Assembly: GCA_028277985.1 (NCBI GenBank)
Contig: JANQFG010000169.1
Span: 1-36,147 of the forward strand
Source of the DNA: a bacterium
GTDB lineage: Bacteria; Desulfobacterota; DSWW01
Direction: 5' to 3'
DNA: 36,147 nucleotides
A program made the position numbers and the translations under genes. Shown here piece after piece: positions 7,700-14,821 of the stretch (positions within the stretch are counted from its first letter, which is position 1; each line of letters opens with the position of its first letter). A model generated the notes under the pieces. That model was given only the letters and a program-made list of their open reading frames with translations, did no database searches and was not told the DNA's origin.

Positions 7700-7858
7700 G
7701 TGTCTCCTTAGGGTCGGTATCCTGTTTTCCTTTGCTTGGGCGACGTCGCCCCCCCGGTTCTACTCTCCAGTATAGTTCACTGAGGCTTCTGCTGAGGTTC
7801 TGTGCGAGCAAAGTCGCCCTGCACAAAGCAAAACAGGATACCGACCCTAAGGAGACAC
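7700..7858 (+). repeat. Hairpin element A: 87-nt core inside a perfect 29-bp inverted repeat
   Basis: Arms 7700-7728 and 7830-7858 are perfect 29-bp inverted complements, starting GTGTCTCCTTAGGG. After one mismatch, 5 more pairs (CTTTG/CAAAG) follow, then GGGCGAC (7738-7744) pairs with GTCGCCC (7813-7819). The core 7736-7822 is repeated inverted at 8298-8384 with 85 of 87 positions identical. The core contains the palindrome GGGCGACGTCGCCC (7738-7751) and a near-tandem repeat CTGAGGCTTCTG / CTGAGGTTCTGT. The arms have no similarity to those of element B. Confidence 0.9.
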
Positions 7859-8267
7859 GCTACTCATCTCGGACGCTCTCGTATTCACCAGATCACGCAG
7901 TCGTAGGCAGCTACATCACGTCCGTGTACGCAGAGGTGGGACCTCAGCGAAGACGCATCCTCACACAAAGAACGGAGGGGGGTGGGGACTGACCCCTGTC
8001 CTTTGGTCACCCGGCACAGATGAAAACGGAACACCGGTCCCTCCGAAGGAAACCACTCGATCCGAGAGCAACAGCAACACCCTTGAAGTCTCTTCGCAGC
8101 CCACTTCGCACTGTTCATGTACGAAGGAGGCAATGACGGGCCTCACAAAGAAGAAAAGGGGAGCCGATGGGTAGCGGAGCGTCTGACCCCTGAGGATTTT
8201 GGGGGCAGCGTGGGGTCTGTTCCCGTCTAGTAATCATCCGTGGAGGATTTAGGGCACGGGGCATAAG

Positions 8268-8414
8268 AGGGGAGCCTTGATGCAAAATTCGGTTTCCGCA
8301 GGGCGACTTTGCTCGCACAGAACCTCAGCAGAAGCCTCAGTGAACTATACTGGAGAGTAGAAACGGGGGGGGGACGTCGCCCAAGGAAGCCGAATTTTGC
8401 ATCAAGGCTCCCCT
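8268..8414 (-). repeat. Hairpin element B: inverted copy of the 87-nt core inside a different perfect 25-bp inverted repeat
   Basis: Arms 8268-8292 and 8390-8414 are perfect 25-bp inverted complements beginning AGGGGAGCCTTGATGC. The core 8298-8384 is the reverse complement of the core of element A with two substitutions. The right arm is followed directly by a run of T (8414-8418), so on the plus strand the whole structure could act as an intrinsic terminator between the mraY-like gene and asd. The arm sequence differs completely from element A although both are perfectly paired. Confidence 0.9.
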
Positions 8415-8419
8415 TTTTG

Positions 8420-8449
8420 TTGACAGGACAAATCTCTTCCGGATAGATT
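8420..8449 (+). promoter_or_regulatory. Promoter for asd
   Basis: Consensus TTGACA (8420-8425), then TAGATT at an 18-nt spacing (8444-8449) or ATAGAT at 17 nt. It lies immediately after the T-tract of hairpin B and about 75-100 bp before the asd start. Confidence 0.55.
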
Positions 8450-8523
8450 AGTAAGTTAGTGCTTTTTCAGAGAATCATTGTCCCAACCAACCCTCCAACC
8501 GTAGCAAGAAAGGGCCTGAACCG

Positions 8524-9552
8524 ATGGCCGGATACAACGTAGCTGTCGTCGGCGCCACGGGCGCTGTCGGGCAAGAGATGCTTTCCATCCTCGAGGAGCG
8601 CAAGTTCCCCGTGAAGTCTTTGCGATTGCTGGCGTCGAAGCGCTCTATCGGGAAATCCTTCCCCTTCCGCGGCAAACCGGTGGAGGTGCTGGAACTGAAA
8701 CGAACCGCCTTCAAAGGCATTGACATCGCCCTTTTCTCTGCAGGAGGCGACCGAAGCAAGCAGTTTGCACCGGCAGCCGTCAAGGCGGGTGCCGTCGTGA
8801 TCGACAACAGCTCCGCCTTCCGGATGGACGCAGGGGTGCCCCTCGTCGTCCCCGAGATCAACGCCGAGGAGATCCGAAAGCACAAAGGCATCATCGCCAA
8901 CCCGAACTGTACGACCATCGTGACCCTTATGGGGCTCTATCCTTTGCGGGCGTATGGGATCCGCAGGGCAATCCTTTCGAGCTACCAGGCGGTGTCCGGG
9001 GCCGGCGCATGGGCCATCGAAGAGCTCCGGAGACAGACCCTCGAGTGGGCGCTGCAGGAACTGAAGAACGAGACGCTGGGCACGGACGAGAAGGCGGTCC
9101 TGCGAGCCGAAAAGTTTCCGCACCCGATCGCGTTCAATCTGATTCCTCACATCGACAAGTTCATGGATGGGGGCTACACCAAAGAAGAGCTGAAATGCAT
9201 GCACGAATCCAGGAAGATCCTGAACCAGCCGGATCTCCAGGTATCGGCCACCACGGTCCGCGTGCCCGTGTTCCGGTCCCATTCCGTGTCGGTACACATA
9301 GAGACCGAAAAGCCCCTGTCGGTGGCGAAGGCCCGCTCGTTGATCCGCAAGGCGAAGGGCGTTCAGATTTTCGACCAGCCGGAGAAGTCGAAATACCCCA
9401 CCCCGGTCCAGGTGGCCGGACAGGACGACTGTCTCGTGGGTCGGATTCGGAAGGATGAAAGTGTGCCGAACGGTCTGTGCCTCTGGATCGTCGGGGACCA
9501 ACTCCGCAAAGGGGCTGCCCTGAACGCCATCCAGATAGCGGAGTCCCTGTAG
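8524..9552 (+). CDS. asd: Aspartate-semialdehyde dehydrogenase
   Basis: A 342-residue protein of usual length. It reduces aspartyl phosphate with NADPH to aspartate semialdehyde, the branch point to Lys/diaminopimelate, Thr and Met. Visible are the nucleotide-binding GATGAVGQE (10-18), FSAGGDRSK (71-79), IDNSSAFR (93-100), the active-site cysteine in NPNCTT (Cys129), SSYQAVSGAGA (152-162), the basic catalytic residues in RVPVFRSHS (Arg246, His253) and the C-terminal GDQLRKGAALNAIQIAE. The ATG at 8524 has AAAGGG about 9 nt upstream and the start fits the family. The gene stands alone with its own promoter and is convergent with the patatin gene (54 nt between stops). It supplies diaminopimelate for peptidoglycan. 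Confidence 0.97.
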   Translation: MAGYNVAVVGATGAVGQEMLSILEERKFPVKSLRLLASKRSIGKSFPFRGKPVEVLELKRTAFKGIDIALFSAGGDRSKQFAPAAVKAGAVVIDNSSAFRMDAGVPLVVPEINAEEIRKHKGIIANPNCTTIVTLMGLYPLRAYGIRRAILSSYQAVSGAGAWAIEELRRQTLEWALQELKNETLGTDEKAVLRAEKFPHPIAFNLIPHIDKFMDGGYTKEELKCMHESRKILNQPDLQVSATTVRVPVFRSHSVSVHIETEKPLSVAKARSLIRKAKGVQIFDQPEKSKYPTPVQVAGQDDCLVGRIRKDESVPNGLCLWIVGDQLRKGAALNAIQIAESL

Positions 9553-9606
9553 GGAATCTCGGCACGGCGAAAGGGCTGATCCGGGCCCCATCCTCGAGAA
9601 AGTGGA

Positions 9607-10956
9607 TCAGGAAGCAACCCGGAGATACTCGCGGTTCCATCCCAGGGGAAAGGACAGGACCTTCTTCTGCTCGGCCGTTGCGTCCGGTGCCAGGGCCACT
9701 GCCCCGGTCGGTCGGTTCAAGGTGATGCCGTAGGCGTCCAGGATCTGCCGCAGGGGGTGGTATTTCCTCTCGATCGATTCGGATACCGAGTCATATCCTC
9801 GTTTGGCCGCCCGCTGCCGCTCCCGAAGCGCAAGGGGATTCATATCGAAGAATTTGTAGTCATACTCCGTGGGCTGGATCAGGATGATGTCGCCCCGGAA
9901 GCGCGGGTCACGTCGGTACAGATCGATCCCGTATTCGAGCCGAGTGTGGAGAAGGATCCGAAAGACCTGATTCAAGACCGAGAAGACGCCCTGGTCGGCG
10001 ATGTGCTTTCCTTCGACCACCTGCCTCTTCTTCTCCTGGGAGTACCTCGAAATGACCCTGTTGTGAAAAGGCCGAAACGGGTTGTAGCAGATGATCAGGT
10101 CCGCCCCGCTTTCGACCGCCACGTCGATGTTGGCTGTCTTGCGCACCCCGCCGTCCACATAGTCCACCCCCTGGATCCGCGCAGGCCTGAAAAACACGGG
10201 CAGGGCCGTCGAGGCCTGTACCGCCTGAGAGATGGTCAGGTTGTTGTTCTGGTCGTATCCGAACACGACCCTCTCGGCTGTATCCAGGTTGGCGGCAACG
10301 ATGTAGAGCTCTTTGCCGGTCCATCGGTAAAGGCTGGTGAAGTCATTCGGCAGCCGGTTCTTTTCGAAGCTTCTCCGGAGGGCCGCCTCGATACGATCGT
10401 TTTTGAAGATGCCCCTTGGCAGATACTGCAGGGGCGACGGGAACTGCCGGGTAAGACCAAGGACTCTGCCGTACCTCCTGAGGAGCCGCACGCAGTTTTC
10501 GTAGGAAGGATGCCGCACCAGTTCGAAGACGCTCTTTCGAAAATCCTCCTTCAGCAGACTGTTGGAAAGGAAGGCGGCGAGAAGGAAGTCCGGTACGAAA
10601 TTCAGGAAATCCCATAGGAAGTGGATGGGACCTTTGATAAAATCTTCCACGTTCGGGTTGTAGAAGTCGAGAAAGCTGACGCCATCCAGGCGATCGGAAT
10701 CTCCCTCGAGGCTGCTCAACATTTCCCCTGGGCTGACTCCGTTCGCGAGCATGGAAGCGATGATCGAGCCTGCGCTCAGCCCGACAAAGGAGTCGAAGTC
10801 GGTCACCTTGCGGTTTTCGAGGCAGCCGTTCAGCGCGTGGAGGCCACCCACTTTGTATGCCCCCCCGGTGACGGCCCCACCGGCAAGAACGATGGCGATC
10901 TTCGGGTTCTTCTTGGGGCGGCTGAGATCGCTCTTCTGTACGATGGTTATGCCCAT
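9607..10956 (-). CDS. Patatin-like phospholipase family protein
   Basis: A 449-residue serine lipid hydrolase of the patatin/RssA-like group. The glycine-rich oxyanion region LAGGAVTGGAYKVG lies at 24-37, the nucleophile elbow GLSAGS at 59-64 (Ser61), and the second member of the catalytic dyad in YVDGGVRK (Asp268). The middle contains a hydrophobic stretch (GPIHFLWDFLNFVPDFLLAAFL, about 109-130) that may contact membrane. No signal peptide is seen, so it is probably cytosolic or membrane-associated. I chose the ATG at 10956: a -10 element (TACAAT) overlaps the other candidate ATG at 11034, which would then lie upstream of the transcript. AAGGAGG is found 18 nt before 10956, further than usual. 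Substrate unknown; divergent to mutS2. Confidence 0.88.
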   Translation of the reverse strand: MGITIVQKSDLSRPKKNPKIAIVLAGGAVTGGAYKVGGLHALNGCLENRKVTDFDSFVGLSAGSIIASMLANGVSPGEMLSSLEGDSDRLDGVSFLDFYNPNVEDFIKGPIHFLWDFLNFVPDFLLAAFLSNSLLKEDFRKSVFELVRHPSYENCVRLLRRYGRVLGLTRQFPSPLQYLPRGIFKNDRIEAALRRSFEKNRLPNDFTSLYRWTGKELYIVAANLDTAERVVFGYDQNNNLTISQAVQASTALPVFFRPARIQGVDYVDGGVRKTANIDVAVESGADLIICYNPFRPFHNRVISRYSQEKKRQVVEGKHIADQGVFSVLNQVFRILLHTRLEYGIDLYRRDPRFRGDIILIQPTEYDYKFFDMNPLALRERQRAAKRGYDSVSESIERKYHPLRQILDAYGITLNRPTGAVALAPDATAEQKKVLSFPLGWNREYLRVAS

Positions 10957-11032
10957 ATCAAAATTGGAACAAAACCTCCTTGTTTCTGAGCGCTTCAAGA
11001 TGGATGGCGGAGATGTTGTTTCGCATTGTGTC

Positions 11033-11060
11033 ATTGTAGTATCTTTTTGGAAAAAGTAAA
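11033..11060 (-). promoter_or_regulatory. Promoter for the patatin gene (overlapping a possible mutS2 promoter)
   Basis: On the minus strand TTTACT (11055-11060), a 16-nt spacer and TACAAT (11033-11038). On the plus strand the same DNA offers TTGTAG (11034-11039), 17 nt, TAAAGA (11057-11062), a weaker fit that would serve mutS2. If both work they exclude each other. Confidence 0.45.
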
Positions 11061-11126
11061 GAAATTTATGAAGGCTGCCAAATCCGTCCGGATCTTGGCC
11101 TCAAAAAGAACAAAGACGACACGTTT

Positions 11127-13601
11127 ATGGACCCAGAGAGCATGACAAAGCCGGCCTCGCCCACGGATGTACCCTTCGCGTATGAGGAATCCCTTCAGCA
11201 ACTCGAATGGCCCTGGCTCGTGGAGCAGATCCGGGAGAGGCTGCGGACCGACCCGGCGCGCCAGGCGTGTGGGGACCTGCTCTGGGCTCCAGACCGGGAC
11301 GCTGCGGCCCAGACCATGAAGGAGGTCGAGGAGGTACGGGCCCTCCTGGCGGAGGGGCACTCCTTTCCTATTGGCGACCCGCCGGACATAAGGCCCCTGC
11401 AGCCCCGAATTCTCAAAGGCGCAATCCTCGGGCCCGAGGAGCTCCGGGATGTCGCTTCCTGGATGGATACGGTGGAGGCCATCCGGAAGTTCCTGGTCAT
11501 CCGGCGGCAGCAGGCGCCCATGCTCTACCGATACGCCGAGGCCGCCCCCTCCCTGTCTCACCTGATCTACGATATTCGAAGCTGCGTAGACGAGAAGGGA
11601 GAGGTCCGCGACGAGGCAAGCCAGGAGCTGGGTGCTCTCAGGAAGAAGGCGAAGAAGGTTCATCAGGAAATCCATCACAGGCTTCACACGTATCTCACCG
11701 AAAAGGACTTCGAAGGCCTGCTTCAGGACAAGTTCTACACGATCAAGGAAGACCGATACGTCCTGCCCATCAAGACCAACCAGCGGGTGTTCGTGGACGG
11801 GATCGTTCTGGGCAGCTCCAACAGCGGGGCCACCCTGTTCATAGAGCCACGCGAGATCGTCGAGCTCAACAACACCTACAAGCTGGCCCTGCTTGAGTCT
11901 CAGAGGGAAATCAACAGGATTCTTCAGGGCATTTGCGACAACCTCCGGCAGGACGCATCCGAGATCGAAAAGGGCCATGCCTTTCTCACCCGACTCGACC
12001 TCCTACAGGCCAGGGGGGACTTTTCGAACACCATCAAGGCGACGGTGCCGAGCCTGAACCTGGATCAGGGCATTCAACTCTTTCAGGCGCGCCACCCCTA
12101 CCTCTTCCTGACCAAGGACCAGGTGGTGGCCAATGACATCGTGATCGCTCCGCCCCACCGGACTGCACTGATCACCGGCCCCAACGCAGGGGGCAAGACC
12201 GTCATCCTGAAGACCGTTGGCCTGCTCTCTCTGATGGTGCGCGCCGGTTTTGCCCTGCCCGTTGCAGAGGGTTCGAACCTTCCCTTCTTTGACCGCGTCT
12301 TCTCGGACATCGGTGACAGTCAGAGCCTGGAAGAGAGCCGATCCACCTTTTCGGGCCACATCCAGCGAATCGTAGATTTCCTGTCTTCCGTCGAGGAGAC
12401 GAACCTTGCCCTCTTGGACGAAATCCTGATCGGCACCGACCCGGAGGAAGGGAGCTCGCTGGCCCAGGCCGTTCTCGAGTATCTTGCAGACACCGGGGCG
12501 ATCACCCTGGCAACCACCCACTATCTCGCCCTGAAATCATTGGCCACCCGACTGCCGAGCATCCAGAACGCGGCCCTGGGCTTCGATCCCCAGTCCCTGG
12601 AGCCGACGTTTCGGTTGACCCCGGGCGTGCCGGGAACGAGCAACGCCCTCTACATGGCGAGACAGCTCGGTCTTCCGACTCGAATCCTCGACAGGGCACG
12701 CGCGCTACGCGGGGAAACCGGTGCCGACATCGAAAGCCTTCTGGTACAGATCCAGACGGCAAAGAAAGAGGCGGAAACAGAAAGGGACCGCTGGCACAAA
12801 GCGTCGGAAGAGGTGGAAGAGGTCCGGCAAGCCCTCCGGAGGGAACTCAAGGATGTGGAGAACCGCGAGAGGGAACTGAAGAGAAAATACCGGGACAAGC
12901 TGGAGGAGGCCTTTCGAGAAGCACTGCGAGACTTGGATCGCCTGCGGCGCAGACAGGCCAAGGCCGGATCCCAACCTGCCGGAGGATCGGCATCCAAACA
13001 AATCAGGGAATACAGAGAAGCCCTGTTCTCGGAAGAGGGGTTCTTCCATGAACCCCTGCCCTCTCCGGAAGTGGGTAGCGAGGTCGAATGGTCGGAGGTA
13101 CGGTCCGGGGATACGGTCTACGTGCCGGAGTTGCAGGCAGACGCAAGGGTTCTGAAACTGCCGGATCGAAAGGGAATGGTCGAGGTGGAGGCGAAGGGGT
13201 TCCGCATGCAGGTGGAGGCAGACAAGGTCTGGAAGCCGACCGTCCAGAAGAGGACCATCAAGACGGAGGCTGTCAGTCGAGGTGCGAGGAAAAAGACATC
13301 ATGGGGCCTCCAGGCCTCCGAGACGCCCTCCGCCGAGGGAAGCCATCGTTGCGACCTGAGGGGGTTGACCGTGGAAGAGGCGCTGGATCGAACCTCGAAG
13401 CTGCTGGACAGGGGTTTTCGGGAACAGGCGCCACGCATGATCCTGATACACGGCCTGGGCAAGGGCATTCTGCGGAACGCGATCCGGCAGTCTTTGTCGC
13501 AGGTGCCCTACCCGATCACGTTCAGGCCCGGCAAGCCCGCAGAGGGAGGGGATGGAGTCACCGTCGTGGAGTTCGAACCGGCAGGGTTCCCAGCGCAATA
13601 G
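11127..13601 (+). CDS. mutS2: Endonuclease MutS2 (ribosome rescue / recombination ATPase)
   Basis: An 824-residue MutS2, slightly longer than the usual ~785. MutS2 lacks the mismatch-binding domains of MutS; it has been tied to suppression of recombination and to splitting collided ribosomes. Residues about 20-340 are the core helical domain. The ATPase carries Walker A GPNAGGKT (351-358), STFSGH (406-411), Walker B LALLDEI (427-433) followed by GTDPEEGSSLA, and TTHY (463-466). A charged coiled coil spans about 540-615. The C-terminal Smr nuclease domain (about 740-815) has CDLRGLTVEEA (742-752) and IHGLGKG (774-780). Walker B is followed by ILI where many homologues have LGA. The ATG at 11127 has no strong ribosome-binding site; ATG 11142 is an alternative. 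Convergent with the MauE gene, 31 nt apart. Confidence 0.96.
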   Translation: MDPESMTKPASPTDVPFAYEESLQQLEWPWLVEQIRERLRTDPARQACGDLLWAPDRDAAAQTMKEVEEVRALLAEGHSFPIGDPPDIRPLQPRILKGAILGPEELRDVASWMDTVEAIRKFLVIRRQQAPMLYRYAEAAPSLSHLIYDIRSCVDEKGEVRDEASQELGALRKKAKKVHQEIHHRLHTYLTEKDFEGLLQDKFYTIKEDRYVLPIKTNQRVFVDGIVLGSSNSGATLFIEPREIVELNNTYKLALLESQREINRILQGICDNLRQDASEIEKGHAFLTRLDLLQARGDFSNTIKATVPSLNLDQGIQLFQARHPYLFLTKDQVVANDIVIAPPHRTALITGPNAGGKTVILKTVGLLSLMVRAGFALPVAEGSNLPFFDRVFSDIGDSQSLEESRSTFSGHIQRIVDFLSSVEETNLALLDEILIGTDPEEGSSLAQAVLEYLADTGAITLATTHYLALKSLATRLPSIQNAALGFDPQSLEPTFRLTPGVPGTSNALYMARQLGLPTRILDRARALRGETGADIESLLVQIQTAKKEAETERDRWHKASEEVEEVRQALRRELKDVENRERELKRKYRDKLEEAFREALRDLDRLRRRQAKAGSQPAGGSASKQIREYREALFSEEGFFHEPLPSPEVGSEVEWSEVRSGDTVYVPELQADARVLKLPDRKGMVEVEAKGFRMQVEADKVWKPTVQKRTIKTEAVSRGARKKTSWGLQASETPSAEGSHRCDLRGLTVEEALDRTSKLLDRGFREQAPRMILIHGLGKGILRNAIRQSLSQVPYPITFRPGKPAEGGDGVTVVEFEPAGFPAQ

Positions 13602-13632
13602 CCCGGCCGGGGTGGATCCCATGTGACGCTTC

Positions 13633-14094
13633 TCAACGGGCTATCAGGGCCCGCCAGCCAATCCTGTCACCCACTCTCAAGACCAGGACGCCTGCAGCCC
13701 CGAGAAGGAGCGTGTCTTCCACGAGCAGCCTGATCCCGACCTTTCTGCCCGCCTCCGCGTTGAGACAGCCGCAGTTGATATCCAGTCCGCGCACGAGCGT
13801 GATGCTCACGGCTGCCAGAAACACGCAGAGGAGAAAGGCCGAAACCAGGGCGGCGGATCGGACCCACTGTCCGGCCAGAAGAAGCAGGCCGAGGATGCAC
13901 TCGACCCAGGGAAGCGTTACGGCAACGAGGTTGACCAGGCTCTCGGGCAACAGCTTGTAGTTGGCAATGGCCCGTGCAAAATCGTCAGGATTGGATATCT
14001 TGTCGAGACCGTAAAGGAGAAAGACCAGGCCCACTGCGATGCGGGCGGCAAGCTCGATGACGGTGTGAATCGCGGAATGCTCGCTTGCTTCCAT
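13633..14094 (-). CDS. MauE/DoxX-like integral membrane protein
   Basis: A 153-residue protein with four hydrophobic segments (about 17-32, 52-78, 82-102, 123-141), the plan of the MauE/DoxX family. The loop LDINCGCL carries the CxC-type cysteine pair often seen in MauE relatives, which are thought to help thiol redox or quinone-linked electron transfer in the membrane. The gene starts at the ATG at 14094, 3 nt after the stop of the rhodanese gene with GGAGGGAG upstream, so the two are co-translated. The pairing of a sulfurtransferase with a membrane redox-type protein suggests periplasmic sulfur or thiol handling; that is inference. Specific function unknown. Confidence 0.8.
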   Translation of the reverse strand: MEASEHSAIHTVIELAARIAVGLVFLLYGLDKISNPDDFARAIANYKLLPESLVNLVAVTLPWVECILGLLLLAGQWVRSAALVSAFLLCVFLAAVSITLVRGLDINCGCLNAEAGRKVGIRLLVEDTLLLGAAGVLVLRVGDRIGWRALIAR

Positions 14095-14097
14095 GTC

Positions 14098-14655
14098 TCA
14101 CTCTCCCTCCGTAAGGACAACGTGTCGGTTCGGCTTGAGCCCTGCGTCCACCTTCTTTTCCGCCTTCTCCACCGGATATCCGGCGCCCTTCCACTTGTCC
14201 CAACCACCGTAGAAAACCTTCAGGTTCGAGTAGCCTTCCTCTCTGAGCATTTCCGCCACATCCCAGCTCGAGTCGCAGCCCTTGCCGCAGTAGGCGATCA
14301 GCAGGGTATCCGAAGGGATGAGAGTCTCCCAGGAAGAAACGACCTCGTCAAAGTCGTCCAGGGGCAGCAGCAAGGCTCCGGGGATATGGCCTTGACCGAA
14401 TTCTTCTTCAGAGCGAGCGTCGACGAACACGCCTTTCCGCTCCTTGTGGAGCGCCAAGGCTTCCTCCAGGCCGAGCTGGTCGATCCCCTCTACGACCCTG
14501 AGAGGCACCGGCCCGAACAGATCGATGCTGCGGGGAGAGACAAAGTTGAAAAGAATCCCGAGGATTGCACCGGCCACACAGATCACCATCCCCCGTCGCG
14601 CTGCGGCGAACAAGGTTCCCGTTTCGGGAAAGAATCGGCCCTTCAATGGTTGCAT
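14098..14655 (-). CDS. Membrane-anchored rhodanese-like sulfurtransferase
   Basis: A 185-residue protein. Residues about 22-40 form one hydrophobic N-terminal anchor (VICVAGAILGILFNFV), followed by a rhodanese domain (about 62-165) with FVDARSEEEFGQGHIPGA (76-93) and the active-site loop YCGKGCDSS (121-129) whose Cys accepts sulfane sulfur. A second cysteine in the same loop could form a disulfide. FYGGWDKWKGAGYPV closes the domain. The domain is predicted to face the periplasm. It is followed by the MauE-like gene with 3 nt between stop and start. AGGAG lies immediately before the ATG, closer than ideal. Confidence 0.88.
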   Translation of the reverse strand: MQPLKGRFFPETGTLFAAARRGMVICVAGAILGILFNFVSPRSIDLFGPVPLRVVEGIDQLGLEEALALHKERKGVFVDARSEEEFGQGHIPGALLLPLDDFDEVVSSWETLIPSDTLLIAYCGKGCDSSWDVAEMLREEGYSNLKVFYGGWDKWKGAGYPVEKAEKKVDAGLKPNRHVVLTEGE

Positions 14656-14788
14656 GCTCCTGTGCTCACTGGATCGGTTCTCAAGAAGGTCAGACAGCGA
14701 AAATGCGTCTTTTTCTCCCTTGCCGTCGGCTTTTCCAGCATATCAAAAAGCCCCTTGCTGCGGAAGCCGGGTAGGCGCTCGACGCCCC

Positions 14789-14817
14789 TTTACTTTTCTT
14801 ATCGGCTATCGTATGCT
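14789..14817 (+). promoter_or_regulatory. Candidate promoter for hflX
   Basis: TTTACT (14789-14794), a 17-nt spacer and TATGCT (14812-14817), with TATGAT 4 nt further down. The predicted start near 14824 lies at or after the first possible ATG codons of hflX, which bears on start choice. Confidence 0.45.
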
Positions 14818-14821
14818 TTTT

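Larger units (their letters stand above)
7656..8523. other. Gene-free repeat island between mraY-like gene and asd
   Basis: An 868-bp stretch with no supportable coding sequence. It carries two large hairpin elements (7700-7858 and 8268-8414) that share an inverted 87-nt core. Between them are 409 bp with short motifs such as GGGGACTGACCCC (near 7984), GTCTGACCCCTGAGG (near 8181) and GGGGTCTGTTCCC (near 8212). These resemble the GACC/GGTC-rich intergenic repeats seen in many Desulfobacterota-type genomes, often linked to REP-associated transposases (RAYT); that link is inference and no transposase gene is here. Short open frames on the minus strand (7885-8133) look like chance. The last 100 bp contain the asd promoter. 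Confidence 0.6.

Noticed and set aside
7885..8133. Minus-strand open frame in the repeat island as a small gene
   Set aside because: Composition is irregular, no family is recognisable, no ribosome-binding site is seen, and it spans repeat-derived motifs.
7700..8414. Integron attC sites or a retron RNA
   Set aside because: The hairpins lack the conserved core-site triplet context (GTTRRRY/RYYYAAC) and no integrase or reverse transcriptase gene is in the window.
11031..11978. Long minus-strand open frame opposite the start of mutS2
   Set aside because: Antisense shadow of mutS2, which carries unambiguous motifs.
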